DNA of 32,944 bases, from positions 1-32,944 of the IMG/VR virus record IMGVR_UViG_3300025168_000335. One strand, given 5' to 3'. Position numbers and translations under genes: made by a program. Origin of the DNA: a virus. Positions 13,401 through 21,249 of the stretch are shown piece by piece; positions within the stretch are counted from its first letter, which is position 1; every line of letters begins with the position of its first letter. The notes beneath the pieces are model-generated. The model was given only the letters and a program-made list of their open reading frames with translations. It was not told the origin of the DNA and ran no database searches.

Positions 13401-14171
13401 ATGAACAAAGAAGAAACAGATTTACAAGTGGAAGCTTATAATGAGAACTATCCACCTACAGAAGAACCAACTAACGAAGAAGTATTTGAACAACAAATAC
13501 AATCTCGAGAAGAATCAGAAGATGCTGCTGATAATATAGATGCAGTACCAGAACCATTAGAAGACCAAGAAGAAGATATTAATCCAGATTATATCAAAAC
13601 CGATCCACAAGTAGTTGGATATCATTCTTTAGAAGAACAAGAAATATTATATGATTTTATATTATCTAATTTTGATCCTACTACCGAATCAGTTTTAGAT
13701 TTAGGTTGTGGTCGTGGTGATTTCTTAAGATATGTAGAAGAAGCATATCAATCAACTCTTAAGTATCATGGTGTGGATATGAATAAACAACTTATAGATG
13801 TTGCAAAAGAATTATCTCCGGATAATACATTTACTGCAACCAATTGGTTTTCATTAGATGGTAATTATGCAGCGGATTGGGTAGTAAATATTAATTCAAC
13901 TACTATATTATATGAACCAGAAGGAGAAGATTTTGATCAAACTCAAGCCTTACGAAATACTGTAACCAAAATGATGGAACTTGCAGATGTAGGAATTGTA
14001 ATCTCTTTATTGAGTACAGTAGCTGCAGATGCATATGATGAATCATTCTTAACATTTGATCCAATTGAAACATTAGATTGGGCATTAAATGAATATGGTG
14101 CACAAGGAGGAAATGTCAAAATAGATCATAGTATCTCTGATGCTGTGTTTATATTAACTATATACAAATAA
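13401..14171 (+). CDS. SAM-dependent methyltransferase
   Basis: A 256-residue class I methyltransferase. Residues 1-68 form an acidic, disordered N-terminal extension. The Rossmann core begins near 90 with motif I SVLDLGCGRGDFLRYVEEAY (residues 97-116), an acidic ribose-binding end of strand 2 in YHGVDMNKQLI (Asp126), and motif IV-like ADWVVNINSTTIL near 158. Strands 6-7 close the fold (VKIDHSISDAVFILTIYK). No NPPY/DPPY motif is present, so DNA adenine methylation is unlikely; small-molecule, RNA or protein substrates are possible. It sits among small unknown genes, with no partner that reveals the substrate. Confidence 0.8.
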   Translation: MNKEETDLQVEAYNENYPPTEEPTNEEVFEQQIQSREESEDAADNIDAVPEPLEDQEEDINPDYIKTDPQVVGYHSLEEQEILYDFILSNFDPTTESVLDLGCGRGDFLRYVEEAYQSTLKYHGVDMNKQLIDVAKELSPDNTFTATNWFSLDGNYAADWVVNINSTTILYEPEGEDFDQTQALRNTVTKMMELADVGIVISLLSTVAADAYDESFLTFDPIETLDWALNEYGAQGGNVKIDHSISDAVFILTIYK

Positions 14172-14188
14172 CAAAAACAAACAAAAAT

Positions 14189-14488
14189 ATGAAAGTTACA
14201 AAACCTTATTCAAGCCTAAACCAAGTGGCTGCGATAAATGAAAAAAAAGTAGAACATTTAGGTAAAAATTATGCAACAATTGATTTTGAGATAAAAGATC
14301 AAGTTAATCCAACCGATTTCAAATACGCAAAAATGAAACCAGTAGTTGGAACATTTGTAATAGGCAATAAACGTGTAGAGGTTACATATTCAGAACTAAA
14401 CCATATATTACGTACAGCAGCTGCAGCAGCAGAACAATGTGATATGGCATATCGTATTGGTAAATGGGGACGGGCTCAGAAAAGGTAA
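14189..14488 (+). CDS. Unknown protein, 99 residues
   Basis: A 99-residue basic protein with no recognised family. A beta-rich middle (NYATIDFEIKDQVNPTDF, VVGTFVIGNKRVEVTY) leads into an Ala-rich helix (SELNHILRTAAAAAEQCDMAYRIG). The leader is poly-A/C without a Shine-Dalgarno. The last base of its stop is the first base of the next gene's ATG (TAATG), so the two are coupled. Confidence 0.6.
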   Translation: MKVTKPYSSLNQVAAINEKKVEHLGKNYATIDFEIKDQVNPTDFKYAKMKPVVGTFVIGNKRVEVTYSELNHILRTAAAAAEQCDMAYRIGKWGRAQKR

Positions 14489-14724
14489 TGGGATTCCATA
14501 AACGATATATTAATGATGATCAAGTAATTGAATTATATCGAACACAAGGCAATCAAGCTGTGATAGATTTATATACAAAGGGTGTTGATGCAGTAATTAC
14601 TCAAGGAGATTTATCAGAACATGTATTAGATATGTTAGAAATAGGTTTATTAACGGAAGTGGATAAATGGAATAAAATTTCAGAATTAATCTCAGATGCA
14701 TCCATAGAAAAAGGGTTTGAGTAA
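14488..14724 (+). CDS. Unknown small helical protein
   Basis: A 78-residue acidic, mostly helical protein; start ATG 14488 is coupled to the preceding stop by TAATG, and the upstream in-frame ATG at 14464 would overlap that gene. The text (DDQVIELYRTQGNQAVIDLYTKG, then SEHVLDMLEIGLLTEVDKW) resembles tandem helix-turn-helix or TPR-like hairpins but has no signature. The function is unknown. Confidence 0.6.
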   Translation: MGFHKRYINDDQVIELYRTQGNQAVIDLYTKGVDAVITQGDLSEHVLDMLEIGLLTEVDKWNKISELISDASIEKGFE

Positions 14725-14736
14725 TATTTATTATAA

Positions 14737-14934
14737 ATGAGTAAGTTCGGATTATATACAAAAATGCAACAAGAGGCTACAGGTCATATCAACATTGTTG
14801 AGGTGTCAAGTATAAGTCACGCTGAAGCATATTTTGCTGGAGTTAAACAATTATCACTACAACAGTTTCGAGGCTTGTTCATTGTTAAAGAAATTAAAGA
14901 ACCTAATAAGACATTACTTTATGGAAATAGATAA
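14737..14934 (+). CDS. DUF4494-like small protein, second copy
   Basis: A 65-residue protein with a strand, EVSSISHAEAYFAGVKQL helix, then FRGLFIVKEIKE strand. The SxSHAEA element and the overall order match the protein at 12364, so the two may be diverged paralogues of the DUF4494 type. Its last 14 bases overlap the start of the next gene in another frame. The function is unknown. Confidence 0.5.
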   Translation: MSKFGLYTKMQQEATGHINIVEVSSISHAEAYFAGVKQLSLQQFRGLFIVKEIKEPNKTLLYGNR

Positions 14935-15355
14935 TTTAATTATTAATCAAAAAGAGTTTGATTTATTCCAACACCTTGAACCTAAAGATAAGATTGAGTT
15001 TCTATATGATGCTCAATTTATAGGTAAAGAACTTTCTATTAGTAATGCACTTTCAAAGATTCAGCCAGTTGATAAAGTAACAGATAATCCAATACTAAAT
15101 GAATTATTTCAAGACACATTATTTGATGAATTAAAATGGAATAACGATCGTTTAACAATTGTAATATCTAATAAGATGGTACATATTAATTCTACTAGTC
15201 TTAAATGGATACGTAGTATGGTAAGTAAATTATTTTCAGATGGTCATATACTCATGAGAAATAAAGATGCAAAAAAACAAATTGGAGTTGATATTTATCG
15301 ATTCTATAGATGTTATGATATTGTAGGAACTGGCCATCCTCTTTGCCTGAATTAA
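14921..15355 (+). CDS. Unknown protein, 144 residues
   Basis: A 144-residue protein of unknown function. I place the start at ATG 14921 (MEIDNLIINQKEFDLFQHLEP), a 14-base overlap with the previous gene; the in-frame ATG at 14834 would overlap it by 101 bases. It is mixed alpha/beta with a late basic stretch (SMVSKLFSDGHILMRNKDAKKQ) and two Cys near the end. No motif is recognised. Confidence 0.55.
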   Translation: MEIDNLIINQKEFDLFQHLEPKDKIEFLYDAQFIGKELSISNALSKIQPVDKVTDNPILNELFQDTLFDELKWNNDRLTIVISNKMVHINSTSLKWIRSMVSKLFSDGHILMRNKDAKKQIGVDIYRFYRCYDIVGTGHPLCLN

Positions 15356-15407
15356 TATCAAGCCATATATACCAGTTAAACCACCATTAAAGACCGAATA
15401 ACACTAT

Positions 15408-15638
15408 ATGCAAGTCAACCAATATATAATATACAATGATACGTTACTTGGAGTAAAACGAACCATTAAAGAACATAGTTTAAAGCCTGGATTTGATCAA
15501 CAATTACTTAAAGAATGGTCTATGTCAGATATCTTGTTAAAGAAAAATGGTGTATACTATTGTTGTGAAACTATACAAGAAGCAACTATTTTCGAACCAG
15601 AAGATAGTATTCAATTACAGTTAGATTTTCCCGAATAA
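15408..15638 (+). CDS. Unknown small protein, 76 residues
   Basis: A 76-residue acidic protein, last of the unit that began at 12364. It carries a Cys pair in a strand (GVYYCCETIQEATIF) and ends SIQLQLDFPE, which resembles a short peptide clamp-binding tail (QxxLxLF-like), though not a strict match. No family is known. The next promoter begins two bases after its stop. Confidence 0.5.
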   Translation: MQVNQYIIYNDTLLGVKRTIKEHSLKPGFDQQLLKEWSMSDILLKKNGVYYCCETIQEATIFEPEDSIQLQLDFPE

Positions 15639-15640
15639 CA

Positions 15641-15672
15641 TTAGGATAATTGATATATTTTTCTTATATTAT
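15641..15672 (+). promoter_or_regulatory. Host-type promoter for uvsE
   Basis: TTAG, exactly 20 bases, then TATATTAT. The stretch is nearly the same as that at 11388. It drives a single gene. Confidence 0.68.
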
Positions 15673-15695
15673 ATATAATAAAAAATAATAATTGT

Positions 15696-16670
15696 ATGAA
15701 TGAAAATGTAAGATTAGGTTATGCATGTGTCAATATGACATTAACAAATAGACCTAAAAAAGCTGGAGGTAGAGTAACTACTTCAAGAACTGCTAGAAAA
15801 GCGACATGGTATCCAGATCGCAATTATCAATTAATAGGTGAACGTGCATTACTTAATGCAACTGATTTATTGCATTATTTACAATGGAATATAGAACATA
15901 ACATTACATTGTTTCGTATTGGGTCTGAATTATTTCCTTGGCATGACCATTATGAACTTAACCAATTACCACAAATTCAAGAAATTACTGATAGGTTATT
16001 TGAAGCCGGAGAATATGCTAGAGAACATGGTATGAGATTAACTACTCATCCAGGACCTTTCCATGTATTAGGTTCTCCTAGACAAGAAGTAGCTGAACGA
16101 TCTATAATAGGATTAGAACGACATTCAGAAATGTTTGACCTCATGGGATATACACCATCATTTGAAAATAAAATTAATATTCATATAGGTGGCGCCTATG
16201 GAGGCGACTTCGAAGGTACATCAAAACGTTGGATTGCAAATTGGCATAGGTTATCAGATAATCTTAAAGCACGATTAGTATTAGAAAATGATGATAAGGA
16301 TAGCATGTGGTCAGTTAAGATGTTATATGATTATATTCATAAAGAAATAGGAGTTCCTATTACATTTGATTACCACCATCATACATTTCATCCAGATGAA
16401 TTGACAGAAGAGGAAGCTTTACGGTTAGCGGCCACTACATGGCCAGATGATGTTAGACAGTGTTGTCATTATTCAGAAAGTAAAGCAAGAGAATATAAAG
16501 ATGATAAGATTAGAAAACAAGCTCATTCAGATTACATAGTTGATGAGATTAGGACATATGGATTAGATTTAGACATTGTAGTTGAAGCAAAAGCAAAAGA
16601 ATTAGCAGTATTGAATCATAAAAGATTATATAGACAAAAAAATAGGCCAGTTATGGCCTCAGTTAGTTAA
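15696..16670 (+). CDS. uvsE: UV damage endonuclease UvsE/UVDE
   Basis: A full-length 324-residue UVDE-family TIM-barrel endonuclease, which nicks DNA 5' to UV photoproducts and abasic sites with three metal ions and so starts repair without photolyase or UvrABC. Visible family features: VRLGYACVNMTL at the N-terminus, ALLNATDLLHYLQWNIEHNI (His68), LFRIGSELFPW, MRLTTHPGPF (His118), His143, NIHIGGAYGG (His163), LVLENDD (Glu197), FDYHHHTFH (Asp225 to His232), His258 and DIVVEAKAKELAV (Glu297). These give a complete likely metal-ligand set. It has its own promoter and no Shine-Dalgarno. T4 uses the unrelated DenV for the same purpose. Confidence 0.92.
   Translation: MNENVRLGYACVNMTLTNRPKKAGGRVTTSRTARKATWYPDRNYQLIGERALLNATDLLHYLQWNIEHNITLFRIGSELFPWHDHYELNQLPQIQEITDRLFEAGEYAREHGMRLTTHPGPFHVLGSPRQEVAERSIIGLERHSEMFDLMGYTPSFENKINIHIGGAYGGDFEGTSKRWIANWHRLSDNLKARLVLENDDKDSMWSVKMLYDYIHKEIGVPITFDYHHHTFHPDELTEEEALRLAATTWPDDVRQCCHYSESKAREYKDDKIRKQAHSDYIVDEIRTYGLDLDIVVEAKAKELAVLNHKRLYRQKNRPVMASVS
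16636..16659 (-). terminator. Leftward terminator inside uvsE end
   Basis: On the minus strand AGGCCA-TAAC-TGGCCT is a perfect six-base stem followed by A and seven T. This is a good intrinsic terminator for leftward transcripts, yet no leftward gene lies to its right. On the plus strand the same stem lacks a U-run. It could block antisense transcription. Confidence 0.45.
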
Positions 16671-16786
16671 AATATAATATATTAATATATTAATAATAAT
16701 AATAATATATATATTTATAATAAATAATAATTTAATAATAATTATGCATAAGCATAGTCAAACCAACCAAAAACAGGAGAAACGTT
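16671..16786 (+). promoter_or_regulatory. AT-repeat leader with possible late promoter
   Basis: A nearly pure A/T stretch of AAT and TA repeats (16671-16745). It contains ATATTTATAATAAA at 16711-16724, a variant of the late-type motif, then a small hairpin TATGC-ATAA-GCATA near 16744-16757. The AGGAG ribosome site for the next gene is at about 16775. The distance from motif to ATG is longer than elsewhere. Confidence 0.35.
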
Positions 16787-16966
16787 ATGAGCGACATCAA
16801 AAACCCCCAACAAGTTAAGCGTCAATTGGACGAAGCAGACAATATGTTATCAATATTACAAAATGTGATACATAGAGGTCTTAAAATTGAACCACAAGAA
16901 GCACAAGAAAGATTTTCAAAAATACGATCAAAAATAAAATATGCTATGGATAGTATAAGTGGATAA
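16787..16966 (+). CDS. Small helical protein, 59 residues
   Basis: A 59-residue protein with a strong AGGAG ribosome site seven bases before its ATG. It is all-helical and charged (NPQQVKRQLDEADNMLSILQNV, then PQEAQERFSKIRSKIKYAMDSI), consistent with a two-helix hairpin. The next gene's ATG follows its stop by one base. No family is known; the partner may be the membrane protein downstream. Confidence 0.65.
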   Translation: MSDIKNPQQVKRQLDEADNMLSILQNVIHRGLKIEPQEAQERFSKIRSKIKYAMDSISG

Positions 16967-16967
16967 T

Positions 16968-18131
16968 ATGAAAAAAAGACTATTTCCATTATTAATTGCC
17001 TTATCTGCATTAGCAGTGTCAGGCTCGGCTGCATTTTATTCTGTGTATGGCTTAAGCAAGTTATTTGCAGGTGCTAGCATTCAAGTTATAATAATGGCTG
17101 GTAGTCTTGAATTTGCAAAATTAGTTGTTGCATCTTTATTATATCAATACTGGGATACTATTAATAAGTGGTTAAGGGCATATCTTGCAATTGCATGTTT
17201 TACTCTTATGATAATAACCTCTGGAGGTATATATGGTTTCTTATCTGGTGCATATCAAGAAACAGCAACCCAATCAGAACTATTAGATAAGTCATTAATG
17301 ATTCTTAATCAGAAGCAAGTTAGGTTTCAAGAAACAAAAGAAGATTTGACACTTGAAAAAACTCAAATAAACAAATCTATTTCTGATCTACGAATAGCAT
17401 TATCCAATCCTGCTCAGATACAATATATAGATAAAGAGTCCGGTACATTAATAACAACTTCATCATCTTCAGCAAGAAGAGCACTTCAGAACGAATTAAC
17501 ATTAGCAACTACAAGTAGAGATGACATCAATATTAAAATAGAAGCTGTAATGGATTCTATTAATAGAACTGATATGGCATTATTAGATAAAGAGGTATCT
17601 AATGAAGCTGAAAGTGAACTAGGTCCATTAAAATATCTATCAGAAACTACAGGACAGCCTATGAATAAAGTTGTTAACTGGTTTCTATTACTTATTATAT
17701 TTGTATTTGATCCTTTAGCAATAGCATTAGTAGTAGCAGCAAATATGGCATTCTTACAGCTAAAAACAAAAGATCCAGAAGAGGATTATTTTGAAACTCG
17801 AAATAAACATCTAAATAAGGTAATGATGTCTATACCAGAAGGCAAAGAATTTAATAAACCTTATACAATCTCTCCAGGACCATCAAAAGAACTAAAAAAT
17901 AGAGTTAAAGAAAATCAGGATAAGTTAAAAAAAGAAACTGGATTGGACGCATGGATTGATGTAATGGAAGAAGAAACCGAACAGGAACAAGTAATAGAAG
18001 TATTACCTGACTCAGGACATAGAATTGTAACACGTGATAAACCTAAAGAAGACATTTATAAAGATAAACCTGACTTAGGAAGAACTCCGAATCCAGTAAG
18101 AGACAAAACACAAAAACCTAAAAATCTATAA
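16968..18131 (+). CDS. Membrane protein with long coiled coil
   Basis: A 387-residue membrane protein; I use ATG 16968 rather than the in-frame GTG at 16959, which lies inside the previous gene. Predicted membrane helices: 5-24, 36-58 and 70-94 in the N-terminal part, then a polar coiled-coil region about 100-232, and one last helix 238-263 (FLLLIIFVFDPLAIALVVAA). The C-terminal 120 residues are charged and Pro-rich (PKEDIYKDKPDLGRTPNP). Proteins with this layout and an FDPLA helix recur in tailed marine phages without known function. It probably sits in the host inner membrane, perhaps affecting lysis timing or superinfection; that is inference. Confidence 0.7.
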   Translation: MKKRLFPLLIALSALAVSGSAAFYSVYGLSKLFAGASIQVIIMAGSLEFAKLVVASLLYQYWDTINKWLRAYLAIACFTLMIITSGGIYGFLSGAYQETATQSELLDKSLMILNQKQVRFQETKEDLTLEKTQINKSISDLRIALSNPAQIQYIDKESGTLITTSSSSARRALQNELTLATTSRDDINIKIEAVMDSINRTDMALLDKEVSNEAESELGPLKYLSETTGQPMNKVVNWFLLLIIFVFDPLAIALVVAANMAFLQLKTKDPEEDYFETRNKHLNKVMMSIPEGKEFNKPYTISPGPSKELKNRVKENQDKLKKETGLDAWIDVMEEETEQEQVIEVLPDSGHRIVTRDKPKEDIYKDKPDLGRTPNPVRDKTQKPKNL

Positions 18132-18132
18132 T

Positions 18133-18657
18133 ATGATAAAAACTAAAAAAGTTATAACAAAATTTAAGACAAGAAATCGTAAAGGTATACGACAGATAAT
18201 ATGTAGAAATAGCATTGAGGATAAAACTTATTGGGGCTGGCCATTACTATCAAAACATCCACGTTGTAATAATTGGATAGAAGCATCTCCTACTTCAACA
18301 GCTGTATTATGTTCTAGTTGTGTTAATAAAACAGTTGGACCACCAGAAATAAGAGGAGGATATAAATCAACTGGTAGAATTCGTGGTTGGCAATTTATGA
18401 GAGAATTCGTAGATAAGAATGGTAATGTATTTTTCAAAGGAGAGGAACAACCTAAATTAAAAGGAACATTAAAACCAACAGAACCAAAGCCAGAGAAGAA
18501 AAAATTATCTAAATCAGAAAAACAAGAATTACGTACTAGTATATTACAACAAATGGTAATGATTAAAGGAGATCTAAAAACTGCTAAATTCAAAAAGGAT
18601 ATTAGGTCAGGAAGCGTAAAGATGCGTAAATTAGAACGACAGTTAAAAAAGTTATAA
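18133..18657 (+). CDS. Zinc-binding protein with basic tail
   Basis: A 174-residue, strongly basic protein one base after the membrane gene. Four Cys (24, 45, 60, 63; IICRNS, HPRCNNW, VLCSSCV) can form a zinc site in the N-terminal third. The remainder has a Lys/Pro-rich linker (KPTEPKPEKKKLSKSEK) and a C-terminal basic helix (KDIRSGSVKMRKLERQLKK). RNA or DNA binding is likely. No exact family match is recognised. Confidence 0.6.
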   Translation: MIKTKKVITKFKTRNRKGIRQIICRNSIEDKTYWGWPLLSKHPRCNNWIEASPTSTAVLCSSCVNKTVGPPEIRGGYKSTGRIRGWQFMREFVDKNGNVFFKGEEQPKLKGTLKPTEPKPEKKKLSKSEKQELRTSILQQMVMIKGDLKTAKFKKDIRSGSVKMRKLERQLKKL

Positions 18658-18661
18658 AAGA

Positions 18662-18693
18662 TTTGGTAATACGAAATAAAATCATTATATTAA
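18662..18693 (+). promoter_or_regulatory. Host-type promoter for clpP
   Basis: TTTG, exactly 20 bases, then TATATTAA, only seven bases before the ATG at 18701. A transcript starting at the usual distance would be leaderless or use the second ATG at 18707. Confidence 0.6.
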
Positions 18694-18700
18694 TATTAAT

Positions 18701-19330
18701 ATGAATATGTATGATGAAAGACCTAAACAGGTAAAAAAAGAAACTACAGAATCTCAAGAAGATTCTCCTTACGTAGAATTAAATGAAATACTAGCCAACC
18801 AGCTTGAATTTAATGATTCTGTAATCTATCTTAACGATGATATCAATGAACATACTTTATTTGATTTAATGATACGTGTTCGTCAAATTCTAAAGTATCG
18901 TAAATCAAAAGACTATACTGGCCAATTAAATGATCCTATTAATTTAATGATCAATTCTGCAGGAGGTGATATACATGAGATGATGGGATTAATTGATTAC
19001 ATAGGGTCTTTGAACGTTAAAGTAAATACTATATGTAGAGGTAAAGCTTTTTCAGCAGCCGCGGTTATACTAACATGTGGTACAGGTGTAAGAATGATTA
19101 GTCGTAACTCTACATTAATGTTTCACCAGGCATCATCAATGATATCAGGTAAATTAACTGATGTATCTAATACAGTAGACTTTGTAAGGAAGGTAGAGAA
19201 TGATATATATAATATCCTAGCTGGTAAATCAAAACATGATATGGATTGGTGGAAAAATCAAATGAGATCAGATTTATATCTTACAGCGGATAAGGCATTA
19301 GAATTAGGTGTAGTAGATCAAATAATATAA
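18701..19330 (+). CDS. clpP: ClpP-family serine protease
   Basis: A 209-residue ClpP-fold protease with the whole catalytic triad visible: Ser118 in GKAFSAAAVIL, His142 in LMFHQASS, Asp191 in RSDLYLTADKALELGVVD. The substrate-strand segment INLMINSAGGDIHEMMGLIDYI is typical. ClpP forms tetradecamer chambers fed by Clp ATPases; no Clp ATPase gene is in the window, so it would use the host's. Ala replaces the usual Met after the nucleophile. Phage ClpP homologues are known both as head-maturation proteases and as metabolic helpers. A T4-type cleavage motif elsewhere here would argue for the helper role, but neither is shown. The Met3 codon is an alternative start. Confidence 0.88.
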   Translation: MNMYDERPKQVKKETTESQEDSPYVELNEILANQLEFNDSVIYLNDDINEHTLFDLMIRVRQILKYRKSKDYTGQLNDPINLMINSAGGDIHEMMGLIDYIGSLNVKVNTICRGKAFSAAAVILTCGTGVRMISRNSTLMFHQASSMISGKLTDVSNTVDFVRKVENDIYNILAGKSKHDMDWWKNQMRSDLYLTADKALELGVVDQII

Positions 19331-19340
19331 AATAAAAAAT

Positions 19341-20132
19341 ATGAAAATACCAGCAGAAATGATTGTAGACAATTGGAATCAGTTACTAAGAGTTATTGAT
19401 GATAACTTTGAAGGCGAACGAAAGGATAAACTAAAAGCAATGTATACAGACCTAGAAGATAGGATGTGCATGCAACCTGCTTCAAGTATCGATCATTATC
19501 ATAATGCATTTGAAGGCGGATATGTAGATCATGTATTGCGAGTTATTAAATGTGCAAAACAAGTATATATGTTATGGAAATCGATGGGATCTGATTGTGA
19601 TGGATATACAATGGAAGAATTAATCTTTGTTGCATTAAATCATGATATTGGTAAGATGGGGTTTCCTGGAGAAGGAAATGAAACATATATTCCAAATGAT
19701 TCTGAATGGCATAGAAAGAATATGGGAAGGATGTATAAGGTTAATCCTAATAACCAATTTACATTAGTAAATGATTTATCAATTTGGTTATTACAACATT
19801 ATGGTATTGAAATTTCTTGGAATGAAATGTTAGGAATTAAATTAACAGATGGTATATATGATGAAAGTAATAAACCATATTTCATGTCTAGGACAGCAGA
19901 TTCTAAATTAAAAACTAACTTAGGATTTGTTATGCATCAAGCTGATTTAATGGCAGCAAGGATTGAGTATGAAATGTGGGCAAAGAAAACTGTAAATACT
20001 AAACCTACTACAAGAGTAAATCAATCTTATGGTAAAAAAGCAAGATTACAAAAATTAGGAACTATAGCATCAACAGGAGAAGCCGGAAAGGCCATGAAAA
20101 TGTTTGATGATTTATTTGGAGATAAAAAATGA
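19341..20132 (+). CDS. HD-domain phosphohydrolase
   Basis: A 263-residue HD-superfamily metal hydrolase. Ligands visible: His64 in GGYVDHVLRVI, His101-Asp102 in VALNHDIGKMG, and a later Asp in GFVMHQADLMAARIE (about 206). The layout resembles YfbR/HDIG-type nucleotidases and phage HD proteins acting on nucleotides or second messengers; the substrate cannot be told from sequence. It follows clpP by ten bases with no ribosome site and overlaps the next gene by four (ATGA). Confidence 0.8.
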   Translation: MKIPAEMIVDNWNQLLRVIDDNFEGERKDKLKAMYTDLEDRMCMQPASSIDHYHNAFEGGYVDHVLRVIKCAKQVYMLWKSMGSDCDGYTMEELIFVALNHDIGKMGFPGEGNETYIPNDSEWHRKNMGRMYKVNPNNQFTLVNDLSIWLLQHYGIEISWNEMLGIKLTDGIYDESNKPYFMSRTADSKLKTNLGFVMHQADLMAARIEYEMWAKKTVNTKPTTRVNQSYGKKARLQKLGTIASTGEAGKAMKMFDDLFGDKK

Positions 20133-20419
20133 CAACAACTATTATAATTATATTATCGGTAATGTTAGTGATAGCAATATTCGTTAATATTAATCAATTA
20201 CGTAAACAAGAAGAACAAGCTGAATATATAGAAGACCTAGAAAATTCAAATACAAATTACTATTCATTTTTTCAGCAATTAAAAACAAAAGTAGGATCAG
20301 CAAATTCTGAAATTAGAAATGCAGATAGATTAGGAGCATTTGAAGCATCTGATGAAGTAGGAACAGCGTTTAGTACTATTAAAGAAGTATTAGAGGATCT
20401 AAATAAAGGAATGGAGTAA
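20129..20419 (+). CDS. Single-span membrane protein
   Basis: A 96-residue protein: one N-terminal membrane helix (residues 3-21, TTIIIILSVMLVIAIFVNI) and a polar coiled-coil remainder (QLRKQEEQAEYIEDLENS). The N-in or N-out orientation is unclear. It is coupled at both ends: ATGA overlap with the HD gene and a one-base TAATG overlap with the sigma gene. It could be a spanin-like or membrane-anchored accessory, but there is no lipobox and no partner to support a spanin. Confidence 0.65.
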   Translation: MTTTIIIILSVMLVIAIFVNINQLRKQEEQAEYIEDLENSNTNYYSFFQQLKTKVGSANSEIRNADRLGAFEASDEVGTAFSTIKEVLEDLNKGME

Positions 20420-21219
20420 TGCTTATGACAACATTATCTGCAGTTGATAAATTTTACGAATGGCTTGAAGAAGATAAGGCTCGAATTGAAGCGGAATCTT
20501 TATTACCTAAAAAAGCAAAAAGAGGCCGTAGGCCAACTAAGAAACAATATTTCACATACATAAATGATGAAGCGATTATGGCATATAATAGTGAGCCAGA
20601 TCAAATTAAACGAAATAAAGTATACCGAGAACATATTCATTATGCATTTGATAAATTGGCAGAAAATATAATACATACATTTAAGTTTTATTATTTTGAT
20701 GTTCCATATAGAGATGTTAAAGCAGATGTAGTTGCATTCTTAAATGAAAAAATTCATAAGTTTAATAATGATAAAGGAAAGGCCTTTTCATATTTTAGTA
20801 TAGTAGCAAAAAATTATCTAATTATAGCTAATAATGCTAATTATGCAAAAATGAAACAAAAGGCTGAAGTATCTGTAATAGATGACCAACGAAATTTAGG
20901 AGCAGAACTAGTATATTCAGATTACCAAGAAAATCTTAGAGACTTTACAGATTTATTTGTTGTATATTATACAGATAACATGAATGCCATTTTTACTAAC
21001 AAACGAGATATTATAGTAGCAGATACTCTAATAGAATTATTTAAGATTAGAGAAAATATAGAAAATTTCAATAAAAAGGCGTTATATATACTCATTAGAG
21101 AACGTACAGGGTTAAAAACTCAAAATATAACCAAAGTCGTCAACATAATGAAGAAACATTATGCTAAGATGTACAGAACATTCAGTAAAAGCGGTCATAT
21201 AGGCAATCATAAACTATAG
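20419..21219 (+). CDS. 55: gp55-like late sigma factor
   Basis: A 266-residue protein whose central part matches sigma region 2 of T4-type late sigma factors: FYYFDVPYRDVKADVVAFLNEKI, then HKFNNDKGKAFSYFSIVAKNYLI (residues about 90-136), the pattern used to grip RNA polymerase and melt the late promoter. T4 gp55 is 185 residues; here there is a basic N-terminal extension (KKAKRGRRPTKK) and a longer C-terminal half. T4 gp55 needs the sliding clamp and gp33 as coactivators; neither gene is in the window. It probably recognises the CATATTTATATTAAA motif found before virion genes, including one just after this gene. Another ATG, at codon 3, is possible. Confidence 0.8.
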   Translation: MLMTTLSAVDKFYEWLEEDKARIEAESLLPKKAKRGRRPTKKQYFTYINDEAIMAYNSEPDQIKRNKVYREHIHYAFDKLAENIIHTFKFYYFDVPYRDVKADVVAFLNEKIHKFNNDKGKAFSYFSIVAKNYLIIANNANYAKMKQKAEVSVIDDQRNLGAELVYSDYQENLRDFTDLFVVYYTDNMNAIFTNKRDIIVADTLIELFKIRENIENFNKKALYILIRERTGLKTQNITKVVNIMKKHYAKMYRTFSKSGHIGNHKL

Positions 21220-21225
21220 TTCCTT

Positions 21226-21239
21226 ATATTTATATAAAA
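21226..21239 (+). promoter_or_regulatory. Candidate late promoter
   Basis: TATATTTATATAAA, a one-to-two base variant of the late-type motif, seven bases after the sigma gene. AAAGGGA and the ATG at 21250 follow, at the start of the baseplate block. Confidence 0.55.
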
Positions 21240-21249
21240 GGGATTATAT

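Noticed and set aside
16681-16745. AT trinucleotide repeats as a possible CRISPR or origin iteron array
   Set aside because: Units are two or three bases of A/T only, irregular, without spacers; low complexity is the simpler reading.
16959-16967. GTG start for the coiled-coil membrane protein
   Set aside because: It lies inside the preceding gene; the ATG at 16968 directly follows that gene's stop and starts a typical membrane N-terminus.
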